DNA of 64,000 bases from Halorussus salinisoli (GTDB lineage: Archaea; Halobacteriota; Halobacteria; Halobacteriales; Haladaptataceae), in the NCBI GenBank assembly GCA_005239435.1, contig SZNP01000010.1, forward strand, positions 124,001 through 188,000. The letters are read 5' to 3'. The notes beneath the pieces are model-generated. The model saw nothing but the letters and a program-made list of their open reading frames with translations. It had not been told where the DNA came from and made no database searches. The translations under genes were made by a program, and so were the position numbers. Positions 32,855-41,318 of the stretch are shown piece after piece (the stretch's first letter is position 1; each line of letters opens with the position of its first letter).

Positions 32855-33793
32855 TCAGTCCGGCGTGTCGAACTCCTCGGGGCGTGGCTGGCGTTCGGCG
32901 TCTTCGACTTCGACGCGGGCGGTGCCGCTGGTCTCGTCGAACACGTGATGCTGGTGGGGGTACGCGATTTCCACGTCGGCGTCGGCGAGTTCGCTCCAGA
33001 CCCGTTCCTGAATCTTCGACTGGACCCGGGGCATGTAGTAGGGGTCTTTGACCCAGTAACGGAGGTCCAGCAGGACGCCGTGGTCGGCGAAGTCCTTGAT
33101 GTACGAGACGGGAGCGGAGGGGTAGCGCGCGCTCCCGATTCGGATGTCGGGACCGCCCTCCACCACCTCCTGGGTCTCGCGGGCCGCCCGCTCCATGATG
33201 GCGCGGGCCTCGTCCACGTCGCCCTCGTAGGTCACGAGGAGTTCGAGCGAGAGCCGAGACCGGGTGTCTTCCGCCGAGTAGTTGATGACGTCCCGGTCGC
33301 GCATGTTGGAGTTGGGAATCACGAGGAAGGTGTTTTCGAGGGTGAAAATCTTGGTGTACCGGAGCGTGATGTCCTCGACGTAGCCTCGCTTGCCGCGGTC
33401 CACGAGTTCTATCATGTCGCCGATTTCGTACGGCTGGTCGGCCAGCAGGAACAGGCCGTTGATGACGCTCCCGATGATGGGCGCGAGGACCAGACCGAGG
33501 ACGGCGGAGAAGACGGTGACCGACAGCAGGATGTCCCCAGGCTTGAACCCGAGTTGGCTGGCGGCGACCGAGGCCGCGAGGACCATCACGATGGCTCGAA
33601 TCCCGCCGAGGACGGTCTTGGTCAGACTCGGCCGCTGGAACCGGCGCGCGACGGGGCGGCCGAGAAACCGGATGAGGAGTTGACTGCCGTACCACGCGAC
33701 CACGAGTATCAGCGTGGCCGTGATGAAATTAGCTCCCGGCAGGCTCCGGAAGGTTCGGACCGCTTCGTCGAGTACGTCCACGACACCGACCAT
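32855..33793 (-). CDS. MscS-type mechanosensitive channel
   Basis: A 312-residue small-conductance channel with three N-terminal helices and a cytoplasmic beta domain. FITATLILVVAWYGSQLLIR (near 22-41) is TM1; the pore helix region reads SVTVFSAVLGLVLAPIIGSV (near 93-112), followed by the family block LFLLADQPYEIGDMIELVDR (near 116-135). Such channels release solutes on hypo-osmotic shock, fitting a halophile. The ATG at 33793 is used; the longer frame is non-coding in character. It diverges from purM. Confidence 0.93.
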   Translation of the reverse strand: MVGVVDVLDEAVRTFRSLPGANFITATLILVVAWYGSQLLIRFLGRPVARRFQRPSLTKTVLGGIRAIVMVLAASVAASQLGFKPGDILLSVTVFSAVLGLVLAPIIGSVINGLFLLADQPYEIGDMIELVDRGKRGYVEDITLRYTKIFTLENTFLVIPNSNMRDRDVINYSAEDTRSRLSLELLVTYEGDVDEARAIMERAARETQEVVEGGPDIRIGSARYPSAPVSYIKDFADHGVLLDLRYWVKDPYYMPRVQSKIQERVWSELADADVEIAYPHQHHVFDETSGTARVEVEDAERQPRPEEFDTPD

Positions 33794-33905
33794 GAAAGCA
33801 ACCTTTCCCGCGGTTGGCAAAACGTTAGGGGTTCGTTCGGCGAATCCCTCTCGGAGTCCGAACGCAAACGGTGGAACTTTACTCGCGCGTCGCGCCGGTT
33901 CGACC

Positions 33906-34895
33906 ATGAGCGACGACGAGGAACTCACCTACGCGGACGCAGGGGTGGACATCGAGGCCAGCGAGGCTGCCACCTCGGCACTGGTCGGCGCAGTCGGCGA
34001 CATCGACGAGAGCGAGTACGCGGGCCTGCTCGACATCGGCGACCGCTACCTCGCGCTGGCGACCGACGGCGTGGGGACGAAACTGCTCGTGGCCGAGGCT
34101 CTCGGCGACTACTCCACCGTCGGCATCGACTGCATCGCCATGAACGCCAACGACCTCGTGGCGTCGGGCGTCGAACCCGTCGCCTTCGTCGACTACCTCG
34201 CAGTGGACGAACCCAGCGAGGAGTTCTCCGAGCAGGTCGGCGAGGGTCTCTCGCGCGGGGCGGAGGAGGCCGGTGTGGCGCTGGTCGGCGGCGAGACCGC
34301 GGTGATGCCCGAGGTCATCAAGGGGTTGGATCTCGCGGGCGCGTGCGTCGGACTCACGCCGAAGGACGCCGTCTTCCCCGGCGAGGCCGAGGTCGGCGAC
34401 GCGCTGGTCGGGTTCCGCTCCAGCGGCATCCACTCGAACGGTCTCACCCTCGCTCGGGAGGCCGCGACTCGCAATCACGACTACGTCGACCCCTTCCCGC
34501 TCGACGCCGACGGGACCGACGCAGAACGGTCGATCGGCGAGGTCCTGCTGGAACCCACGCGCATCTACACCTACCTACTCGACCACCTCCGCGAACGCGA
34601 GGTCCACGCCGCGGCCCACGTCACGGGCGGCGGATGGACCAATCTCTCGCGGATGGGCGACCACCGGTACGAGATTACCGACCCGTTCGACGCCCAACCG
34701 GTCTTCGAATTCGTGCAGAGCGAGGGCAGCGTCGGCGACGAGGAGATGCACCGGACGTTCAACATGGGCACCGGCTTCGTGGTCGCGCTCCCCGAGGACG
34801 ACGCCGGGTCGCTCGCGGCAGAGACGGACGGCCGCGTCATCGGCGAAGTGCGGGAGGGCGACGCGGTGGCGATTCGCGGACTGGAACTGAACTGA
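33906..34895 (+). CDS. purM: Phosphoribosylformylglycinamidine cyclo-ligase
   Basis: AIR synthetase, the fifth step of purine biosynthesis: ATP-dependent ring closure of FGAM. Motifs include LTYADAGVDIEASEAATSAL (near 7-26), LALATDGVGTKLLVAEALGD, TVGIDCIAMNANDLVASGVE and the glycine-rich GVALVGGETAVMPEVIKGLD. Its 329-residue length is typical. ATG at 33906 preceded by a CG-rich spacer shared with the divergent mscS gene. Confidence 0.97.
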   Translation: MSDDEELTYADAGVDIEASEAATSALVGAVGDIDESEYAGLLDIGDRYLALATDGVGTKLLVAEALGDYSTVGIDCIAMNANDLVASGVEPVAFVDYLAVDEPSEEFSEQVGEGLSRGAEEAGVALVGGETAVMPEVIKGLDLAGACVGLTPKDAVFPGEAEVGDALVGFRSSGIHSNGLTLAREAATRNHDYVDPFPLDADGTDAERSIGEVLLEPTRIYTYLLDHLREREVHAAAHVTGGGWTNLSRMGDHRYEITDPFDAQPVFEFVQSEGSVGDEEMHRTFNMGTGFVVALPEDDAGSLAAETDGRVIGEVREGDAVAIRGLELN

Positions 34896-35364
34896 GCGGT
34901 CGGTTCGGTCGGCACGCTATTGGTTGGTCCCGGTCTTGTTTATTAAGTCTCGGCCGGTGGCCGAGGTGGTTCCGGGTAGGTGATAATCTCGATTCTTTGC
35001 TCCTCTAGCAACCCATATAATTTGTATAATATTATAAATATATGTTTAACATATCTACGTATGTCTCTAAGCCCGACGAACCATCTGGCGCGTGGTGGCG
35101 CGCCACTACTAGCGCGGCGCTCAACCGCGCGGGGTCGTCGGGAACGGACGTGACCGCAGACTCGGAAGACGAGGGTTGTCTTCCGGTGGACGAGGACCGC
35201 AAGCCGACGGCCGAGGACCGCAAGTGGTCGGGGAGGTTCGAGGCTCTCGCGGTGCTGTGCGGTGACTCCTTTGCTCGAGCCCGAAGTTAGCTCCTACTCG
35301 TTTTCACTCCGAATAACTCGACAGACGCTCCAATCACTTGACTTCCCAGTCTCCAAAACCCGCC
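34896..35364. other. Intergenic region with AT island and repeat copy 2
   Basis: No supportable gene between the convergent purM and DUF2797 genes. An AT-rich segment (35010-35055) contains TATAATATTATAAATATATG, which would be a strong TATA box for a plus-strand transcript; the repeat element follows directly. The open frame starting ATG at 35042 covers repeat DNA and is not convincing as protein. Confidence 0.5.
35081..35305 (+). repeat. Intergenic GC-rich repeat, copy 2
   Basis: Shares with copy 3 the order GCGCGGCGCTCAACCGCGCG (near 35110-35135), a GGGGAGG block (35230), a GCGGTG block (35250) and a TTAGCTCC tail (35287). It contains an exact hairpin CGGAAGACGA-GGGT-TGTCTTCCG region (35163-35186) that is also found, inverted, in copy 5, and the direct repeat GAGGACCGCAAG at 35201 and 35213. 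Confidence 0.65.
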
Positions 35365-36165
35365 CTAGAACGCCGCCAGACTCGACTGCAACTCCCTATC
35401 CGATTGTTCCTCTCGAATTTCGTAGCCGACCAACTCCCGCAGGTCCACCGCATAGGTGGTCCCGCCGCGCTCCAGCACCAGCACCCGGCCCTGTACTCCC
35501 AGAATCTCGCCGGTCAGCACGGTTTCTGGGACCGGCGCGGCGTCCAGTTCGAGTCCGTAGTCGAAGTCGAAGGTCTCGATTGGGTCGAACTCTGCGAGGG
35601 TCGCGCGCCACCGCTCGACGTCCACGTCTCGATGGATACCCGAAATCTTCGCAGGCACGCGCACGCGGTCGGTGAACTCCTCGGCTATCTGAGCCTCGAT
35701 TTCGCGGGCGACGCGGCCGTTCTCGACCGTTCGGAGGTGGGCCGCCCGGTCCGCGCCTTGCTCGCGCAGGCGGGTCGGGAGTCGCCACTCGCGGGTCACG
35801 CCGACCTTGAACGTCGCGGGTGCGAACGCCGCGAGGTAGATGGCGTGGTCGTCGTAGCAGTCCATCTCGTCCTTGAGACAGGTGCCGGTACACCGGGCGC
35901 AGACCCACGTGCTGGTATGTTGGTCACAGTAGGGCGCACGCTCGTGTTGGCAGTCGTAGTGAATCGTCCCATCGAGCGTTCCGGCACACCGACGTTCGCC
36001 GAGCGAGTAGCCGAGGCTCCGGCCAGTTTCCAGCGGCTCTCGGTCCACTGTCCCCGCGTCGGCGACGAGTATCGCGGGGTGGCGCTCGTCGCTTTCGGTC
36101 TCGTACCCGACGATTTGCACGCTCGCGGCTACGGGTTCGGTTCCTAAAGGCGTGCCGTTCGTCAC
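35365..36165 (-). CDS. DUF2797 zinc-binding protein
   Basis: A protein of about 266 residues related to DUF2797. A Cys/His cluster (HYDCQHERAPYCDQHTSTWV then CARCTGTCLKDEMDCYDDH) could bind zinc. It is followed by AIYLAAFAPATFKVGVTREW and RLPTRLREQGADRAAHLR, which resembles a GIY-YIG-like KxGxTR core. The C-terminal half is beta-rich (TVLTGEILGVQGRVLVLERG). The GTG at 36165 gives a normal start; an ATG at 36216 adds 17 residues and reaches into the promoter of the next gene. The function is not established. Confidence 0.82.
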   Translation of the reverse strand: MTNGTPLGTEPVAASVQIVGYETESDERHPAILVADAGTVDREPLETGRSLGYSLGERRCAGTLDGTIHYDCQHERAPYCDQHTSTWVCARCTGTCLKDEMDCYDDHAIYLAAFAPATFKVGVTREWRLPTRLREQGADRAAHLRTVENGRVAREIEAQIAEEFTDRVRVPAKISGIHRDVDVERWRATLAEFDPIETFDFDYGLELDAAPVPETVLTGEILGVQGRVLVLERGGTTYAVDLRELVGYEIREEQSDRELQSSLAAF

Positions 36166-36299
36166 GTCGTCCCGAAACCAAATCGAAGGAAAGACGCGCG
36201 AACGCGAGTTTTCCACTCGACTTCCGCAAGCTAACTCCTTTTATTTCTCTATAATACTAGAAACATTTTATTGCTGTGGGGGTTTTATTCGTGTGATGT

Positions 36300-37493
36300 A
36301 TGCGAGACAGCAACGAAGGTGTGTCACGGCGTAACGTGCTCAAAGTAGCTGGCGCGTCTGTCGCGACCGCGGCGGGAAGCGGTCTGGCGGCGGCAAAGCC
36401 CAGCGATACGGTCGAAGTCAACGTCGGTTTCTCGTCCCAGCGCGGCCGGGACGCGGCGGTTGCCGAGGCGAGCGAGGTCGTTCGGGAGTTCGACTCTCTC
36501 GACATCGTGACCGCCAAGATGCCCAAGCAGGCAGCCACGAGTCTCGAACAGAATCCGAACGTCCGATACGTCGAGCAGAACGGGACGATGCAGGCACTCG
36601 CCCAGACCCTGCCGTGGGGTGTCGACCGCGTGGATGCGGAAGTCCTCCACGCGAACGGCGAGACCGGCAACGGCGCGGACGTCGCCATCATCGACACGGG
36701 CATTGACGACGACCACCCCGACCTCCAGAACAACCTCGGCGAGGGCAAGGCCTTCGTCTCCTGTGGTACCGGTGGCTGGACCGGTAGCTGTTCGTTCTCG
36801 GGCAACAGTAACTCGTGTAATTACGAGTGGTCCGACGACAACGACCACGGTACCCACTGCGCCGGTATCGCCGACGCCGTGAACAACAGCGAGGGTGTGG
36901 TAGGCGTCTCGACGGAAGCCACCCTCCACGCCGTCAAGGTGCTGGACTGTGGTGGCAGCGGTACCTACTCGGACATCGCGGCGGGCATCGAGTACGTCGC
37001 CGACCAGGGCTGGGACGTCGGGTCACTCTCGCTCGGCGGCGACTCGGGTTCCTCGGCGCTCAAGGACGCGGTCCAGTACGCCACTGACAACGGCGTGCTG
37101 CTCGTCGCCGCGGCGGGCAACGATGGTTCCTGTACCGACTGTGTGGGCTACCCCGCCGCCTACAGCGAAGTGATGGCGGTCAGTTCGACGGCGAGCGACG
37201 ACAGCCTCTCGGACTTCTCCTCGCAGGGTCCGGAAGTCGAGATCGCCGCGCCCGGTACCGACATCTACTCGACCGTGCCCGGCGGCTACGACACCTTCTC
37301 GGGCACCTCGATGGCCTGTCCGCACGTTTCGGGTGCGGGCGGTCAGCTGATGTCGAACGGCTACACCAACGGCGATGCCCGGAGCCAGCTGAAGTCCACG
37401 GCCGAGGACATCGGTCTTACCAGCAACGAGTCCGGCTCGGGTCTGCTCGACGCCGCCGCGGCGCTCGGCTACGACTCCAGCGATAGCACGTAA
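36300..37493 (+). CDS. Halolysin-like subtilisin protease 1
   Basis: A 397-residue secreted serine protease (peptidase S8). Tat signal near 8-28 (GVSRRNVLKVAGASVATAAG). A propeptide of the inhibitor I9 type covers about 35-105 (TVEVNVGFSSQRGRDAAVAE). The catalytic triad is complete: Asp in DVAIIDTGIDDDHPDLQ, His in DDNDHGTHCAGIADAV, and Ser in FSGTSMACPHVSGAGG; the oxyanion Asn is in VLLVAAAGNDGSC. It lacks the long C-terminal extension of classical halolysins. The gene is followed by a paralogue at 37760 with long near-identical tracts. AT-rich upstream DNA with TTTTATT elements is the likely promoter. Confidence 0.95.
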   Translation: MRDSNEGVSRRNVLKVAGASVATAAGSGLAAAKPSDTVEVNVGFSSQRGRDAAVAEASEVVREFDSLDIVTAKMPKQAATSLEQNPNVRYVEQNGTMQALAQTLPWGVDRVDAEVLHANGETGNGADVAIIDTGIDDDHPDLQNNLGEGKAFVSCGTGGWTGSCSFSGNSNSCNYEWSDDNDHGTHCAGIADAVNNSEGVVGVSTEATLHAVKVLDCGGSGTYSDIAAGIEYVADQGWDVGSLSLGGDSGSSALKDAVQYATDNGVLLVAAAGNDGSCTDCVGYPAAYSEVMAVSSTASDDSLSDFSSQGPEVEIAAPGTDIYSTVPGGYDTFSGTSMACPHVSGAGGQLMSNGYTNGDARSQLKSTAEDIGLTSNESGSGLLDAAAALGYDSSDST

Positions 37494-37759
37494 TCGCTAC
37501 ATCAGCAGTTGCACCCCGTTTTTCCAGTCGGTATCCTATTTTTCGGCGGGTTTCCAGTCTTCCGCTCGTCGCGGTTTCGGGTACCTGCTCACTCCGTGCA
37601 CCCCCTATTTAAATTCTACTTCAGGTGAAGAATTGAAGTCTATATTTCGATAGAGCAAATATTTATAACCAACATGCGGAGCAATCCCTTCATCTAGATT
37701 AATTTATTGACGTTATTGAGAAAAACTTATTATCTATCTACGCGCTATTTTCACATGCC
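37494..37759. promoter_or_regulatory. AT-rich spacer and promoter of protease 2
   Basis: The 266-bp spacer turns AT-rich after 37600. AAATATTTATAACC near 37657-37670 and TTAATTTATTG near 37700 are candidate promoter elements. The second protease therefore has its own promoter rather than relying on read-through. Confidence 0.45.
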
Positions 37760-38953
37760 ATGCTAGGTAACGACAATGGTACTTCGAGGCGAAACGTTCT
37801 CAAGATGGCCGGTGCATCCGTGGCGACCGCGGCTGCCAGCGGCCTCGCAGCAGCGAAGCCCGGTGACACGGTGGAGGTCAACGTCGGCTTCGAGTCCGAG
37901 CGTGGCCGCCAGAAGGCGCTAAGTGCGGCCGACGAAGTCGTCCGTGACTTCAACTCGCTGGACATCGTGACCATCCGTGCGGTGAAGAAGTCCGTCTCGG
38001 CGCTCGAAAGCAACCCGAACGTGCGCTACGTCGAGGAGAACGGGACGATGGAGGCGCTCGCCGAGACCCTGCCGTGGGGCCAGGACCGCGTCGACTCCGA
38101 CGTACTCCACGCCAACGGCGAACTCGGCTCCGGTGCCGACGTGGCCATCATCGACACGGGAATCGACGACGACCATCCCGACCTGACCGACCACCTCGGC
38201 AAGGGCAAGGCCTTCGTCTCCTGCGACACGTCCGGTGGCTGTCGCTTCGGTGCGAAGCCGGCGGACAACACGTGTAACTACGCGTGGACCGACGACAACA
38301 ATCACGGCACCCACTGCGCCGGTATCGCGGCCGGCGACGACAACAGCGAGGGCGTCATCGGCGTCGGACCGGACATCACGCTCCACGCCGTGAAAGTCCT
38401 CGACAAGTGTGGTAGCGGCTCGTACTCGGACATCGCGGCGGGCATCGAGTACGTCGCCGACCAGGGCTGGGACGTCGGTTCCATGTCGCTCGGTGGCGAT
38501 TCGGGATCCTCGGCGCTCAAGGACGCGGTCCAGTACGCCACCGACAACGGCGTGTTCCTGGTGGCGGCCGCTGGTAACGACGGACCGTGTACCGACTGTG
38601 TGGGCTACCCCGCCGCCTACAGCGAAGTGATGGCGGTCAGTTCGACGGCGAGCGACGACAGCCTCTCGGACTTCTCCTCGCAGGGTCCGGAAGTCGAGAT
38701 CGCCGCGCCCGGTACCGACATCTACTCGTCGGTCGCCAACGGCGGCTACGACACCTACTCGGGCACCTCGATGGCCTGTCCGCACGTTGCGGGCGCGGGC
38801 GGCCAGCTGATGGCCGACGGTTACACCAACAGCGATACTCGCAGCCAGCTGAAGTCCACGGCCGAGGACATCGGTCTGGCCAGCAACGAGTCCGGCTCGG
38901 GTCTGCTCGACGCCGCCGCGGCGCTCGGCTACGACTCCAGCGACGATACGTAA
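37760..38953 (+). CDS. Halolysin-like subtilisin protease 2
   Basis: A 397-residue paralogue of the preceding protease with the same parts: Tat motif TSRRNVLKMAGASVATAAAS (near 8-27), I9-type propeptide, Asp in DVAIIDTGIDDDHPDLTDHL, His in TDDNNHGTHCAGIAAGD, and Ser in YSGTSMACPHVAGAGGQLM. The two genes differ mostly in the loops after the catalytic Asp (CRFGAKPADNTC here). A 141-nt tract (38588-38728) is identical to 37131-37271, pointing to recent duplication or gene conversion. Confidence 0.95.
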   Translation: MLGNDNGTSRRNVLKMAGASVATAAASGLAAAKPGDTVEVNVGFESERGRQKALSAADEVVRDFNSLDIVTIRAVKKSVSALESNPNVRYVEENGTMEALAETLPWGQDRVDSDVLHANGELGSGADVAIIDTGIDDDHPDLTDHLGKGKAFVSCDTSGGCRFGAKPADNTCNYAWTDDNNHGTHCAGIAAGDDNSEGVIGVGPDITLHAVKVLDKCGSGSYSDIAAGIEYVADQGWDVGSMSLGGDSGSSALKDAVQYATDNGVFLVAAAGNDGPCTDCVGYPAAYSEVMAVSSTASDDSLSDFSSQGPEVEIAAPGTDIYSSVANGGYDTYSGTSMACPHVAGAGGQLMADGYTNSDTRSQLKSTAEDIGLASNESGSGLLDAAAALGYDSSDDT

Positions 38954-39000
38954 CTCGTCGACTCCCCCGAAGCGAACTCCTCCTTTCGACACTCGGATTC

Positions 39001-39132
39001 GAACTGGCACGTCGGGTCGCTTCGCTCGGTGGTAGCACGTCCAACGCGGTCAGGGACGCCGTCGAGTCTGCCGACAGCCGAGGCGTCACGCTCGTCGCGG
39101 CCGCAGAGACGGGGCCGGATTCGAGCGACGAC
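39001..39132 (+). pseudogene. Remnant of a third subtilisin gene
   Basis: The translated segment RRVASLGGSTSNAVRDAVES followed by ADSRGVTLVAAAETGPDSSD aligns with the SLGGDSGSSALKDAVQYATDNGVLLVAAAGNDG block of the neighbouring proteases. No start, catalytic Asp/His or Ser region is present, and the oxyanion Asn position reads Glu. It is in frame with and directly upstream of the BsuPI-like gene, so it looks like a decayed third protease copy. Confidence 0.7.
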
Positions 39133-39177
39133 TGGACTCACGAAAAGTTTTCAGCGCTCGGTCTCGCAGTAGAAATT

Positions 39178-39510
39178 ATGACGCTACGGAGTTCTGTCAC
39201 CGCCACGGTCGAAGCCGACCGCGTCGTGTTCGAGTACGTCGTCGAGAACGTCGGCAACGACCCCGCCGAACTGACGTTCCGAAGCGCCCAGACCGCCGAC
39301 TTCGCCGTCCTCGAAGACGGCGAGGAGGTCTGGCGGGCCAGCGAGGGCCAGATGTTCGCCCAGATGATCCAGAACGAGACCATCGACGCGGGCGACGGCG
39401 AGACCTTCCCCGGCGAGTGGGACGACCCCTCGCCCGGCGACTACACGGTCGTCGCTACCCTGAACACGACCGACGACGACGCGGAGGCCCGGGCCGACTT
39501 CTCGGTGTAG
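39178..39510 (+). CDS. BsuPI-like protease inhibitor domain protein
   Basis: A 110-residue all-beta protein resembling the intracellular proteinase inhibitor BsuPI (PF12690). The pattern ADRVVFEYVVENVGNDPAEL, then LTFRSAQTADFAVLEDGEEV and WRASEGQMFAQM, then GETFPGEWDDPSPGDYTVVA matches the domain's strands and its conserved W and YTV. There is no signal peptide, so it would stay in the cytoplasm and could protect the cell from misfolded or premature proteases, as BsuPI does for ISP1 in Bacillus. The position next to two subtilisins supports this, but inhibition is inferred. Confidence 0.78.
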   Translation: MTLRSSVTATVEADRVVFEYVVENVGNDPAELTFRSAQTADFAVLEDGEEVWRASEGQMFAQMIQNETIDAGDGETFPGEWDDPSPGDYTVVATLNTTDDDAEARADFSV

Positions 39511-39603
39511 ATTCCCCGGGCGAACCTGTCTGAAATTCTACCAAACCGAGTTTCAGCGAGTTTTGAAGTCGTCCCTTCCCGAACGACTACCGGAGAGACG
39601 ACG

Positions 39604-40410
39604 ATGGCCGCTACCGACCCCGAAGCCTACCTCGCGCGCATCGGTCTGGACCCGTCGGCAGTCGAACCGCCGGGCCTCGAAACGCTCGAATCGCTCCAGC
39701 GCGCCCACGTCACCGCGGTACCGTTCGAGACGCTCGCCGTGACGGGCGACCCCTTCGGCTCTCGGGACGGCGAGGGCGTGACCCTGACCCTGCCTCACCT
39801 CTACGAGAAGGTCGTCGAGCGCGAGCGAGGGGGTTTCTGCTTCGAGTTGAACGGGCTCTTCGGGTGGTTGTTGGCGGAACTCGGCTTCGACGCCGACCGC
39901 ATCGCCGCGCAGATGTTGAGCGACGACGGCGACCCCCGGCCGCCCGCGAACCACCACGCCCACCTCGTGTCGCTCGACCGGCCGTACGTCGTTGACGTCG
40001 GCTGTGGGATTCCGACGATGCGACGACCGCTCCCGCTCGATGGGAGCGTCCGGGCCGACACTGCGGGCGTCGAGTGGCGCGTGGTCGAGAGCGACCGACC
40101 GGACGCGGCCTATCTGACCCAGTGTCGGAGTCCCGGCGACGACGAGTGGGCCGACCGCTACGTCTTCGACGCCACGCCGCGGAAGCTCAGTTACTTCGAG
40201 GCGACCTGCGACCACCTCGCTACCGCCCCCGAGTCGTCGTTCACGGGCGACCCGACCGTCTCGATTGCGTCCGAGCGCGGGCACCTGAAGCTCTCGCCCG
40301 AGACGTTCAGTCGCTCGGAGCGCGGCGACCGACACGAGCGCGAAGTCGATGTGGAGGAGTGGTACGACCTGCTCGAATCGGAGTTCGGCGTCGAGTACGG
40401 CCCGGCGTGA
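39604..40410 (+). CDS. Arylamine N-acetyltransferase
   Basis: A 268-residue NAT-family enzyme that transfers acetyl from acetyl-CoA to arylamines. The Cys-His-Asp triad is intact: RERGGFCFELNGLFGWLLAE (Cys), PANHHAHLVSLDRPY (His) and YVVDVGCGIPTMRRP (Asp). Start ATG 39604 gives the usual YLARIGLDPSAVEPPGLETL N-terminus. A detoxification role is common for the family; the natural acceptor here is unknown. Confidence 0.94.
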   Translation: MAATDPEAYLARIGLDPSAVEPPGLETLESLQRAHVTAVPFETLAVTGDPFGSRDGEGVTLTLPHLYEKVVERERGGFCFELNGLFGWLLAELGFDADRIAAQMLSDDGDPRPPANHHAHLVSLDRPYVVDVGCGIPTMRRPLPLDGSVRADTAGVEWRVVESDRPDAAYLTQCRSPGDDEWADRYVFDATPRKLSYFEATCDHLATAPESSFTGDPTVSIASERGHLKLSPETFSRSERGDRHEREVDVEEWYDLLESEFGVEYGPA

Positions 40411-40769
40411 TTCTCCCCTCTCCTCGGCGCTGAGAGACGTATTCTCTCTCAGCTCTGGCAGACGACTCTCGGCGCGCGCTGGCGCGGCGCTCACGAGCGC
40501 CGCGCCAACCGCGCGAGGGACGGCGGCCGCGGATGCGGCCGCCGAGGTTGGGGAGGCGTGTGGCCCGCGGTCGCGGGGCGGAGCGGTGCGGTTGCGGAAA
40601 CTCCTTGGCTCAAGGAGCAGCTAGCTCCGACGATTTGCTCAAACCGACAGACTAAGACGAGATTTCGTGGCTCACGGAGTAGCTAGCTACACGAAACCCA
40701 CTCGTGGACTCGGCGCGTCGTCTGCCTCGTTCCGAAACCCCCTAACCCGCCGACCACCGACATTCTGCC
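40411..40769. other. Intergenic region holding repeat copy 3
   Basis: No gene is seen. The whole spacer from about 40480 to 40690 is the GC-rich repeat described in the next entry; the last 75 bp before trm56 hold its ribosome-binding and promoter region. Confidence 0.5.
40481..40690 (+). repeat. Intergenic GC-rich repeat, copy 3
   Basis: Best-defined member. Elements in order: CGCGCCAACCGCGCG with self-complementary arms; GGCGGCCGCGGATGCGGCCGCC hairpin (40521-40542); GGTTGGGGAGGCGTGTGG (40546-40563); GCGGTGCGGTTGCGG; TGGCTCAAGGAGCAGCTAGCTCC; and a second tail at 40667-40688 that is identical over 22 nt, in inverse orientation, to 55231-55252. The AGCTAGCT core is a palindrome. Confidence 0.75.
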
Positions 40770-41318
40770 ATGCAAGGCGAACCCGAGGTGGCGGTCCTCC
40801 GATTGGGCCATCGGCCGGGCCGCGACGAGCGAATGACGACCCACGTCGGCCTGACCGCGCGGGCGCTGGGCGCCGACCGCGCGATTCTGGGCGGCGACGC
40901 GAGCAAGTCACAGGGTACGGTCGAGGACATCACCGACCGCTTCGGCGGTCCCTTCGAGGTGGAACTGACCGAGAGTCCGAAGGCCGTCATTCGGAACTGG
41001 GACGGTCGAATCGTCCACCTGACGATGTACGGCGAGCGCGTGCAGGACGTGGAGGACGAGATTCGGGAGTCCCACGCGGAAGCCGGGAACCCCATCCTCG
41101 CCGTCGTCGGGTCCCAGAAGGTCTCGTTCGACGTGTACGAGGCCGCCGACTGGAACGTCGGCGTGACGAACCAACCCCACTCGGAGGTCGCGGGACTGGC
41201 GGTGTTCCTCGACCGACTGTTCGAAGGGCGCGAACTGGACCGCGAGTGGGAGGACGCCGACCAGACCGTCGTGCCGAAAGCGACCGGGAAGAAGGTCGTT
41301 CCCGCCGACGAGGAGTAG
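40770..41318 (+). CDS. trm56: tRNA 2'-O-ribose methyltransferase aTrm56
   Basis: A 182-residue SPOUT-class methyltransferase that methylates the 2'-O of C56 in the T-loop of archaeal tRNAs. Motifs fit: VAVLRLGHRPGRDERMTTHV (near 7-26), NWDGRIVHLTMYGERVQDVE (near 74-93) and the trefoil-knot region LAVVGSQKVSFDVYEAADWN followed by VGVTNQPHSEVAGLAVFLDR. Length matches archaeal Trm56. In this group guide RNA is not required. Confidence 0.95.
   Translation: MQGEPEVAVLRLGHRPGRDERMTTHVGLTARALGADRAILGGDASKSQGTVEDITDRFGGPFEVELTESPKAVIRNWDGRIVHLTMYGERVQDVEDEIRESHAEAGNPILAVVGSQKVSFDVYEAADWNVGVTNQPHSEVAGLAVFLDRLFEGRELDREWEDADQTVVPKATGKKVVPADEE

Noticed and set aside
35042-35290. An 82-codon frame starting in an AT-rich island
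   Set aside because: It lies wholly on repeat copy 2; related repeat copies are not open in the corresponding frame.
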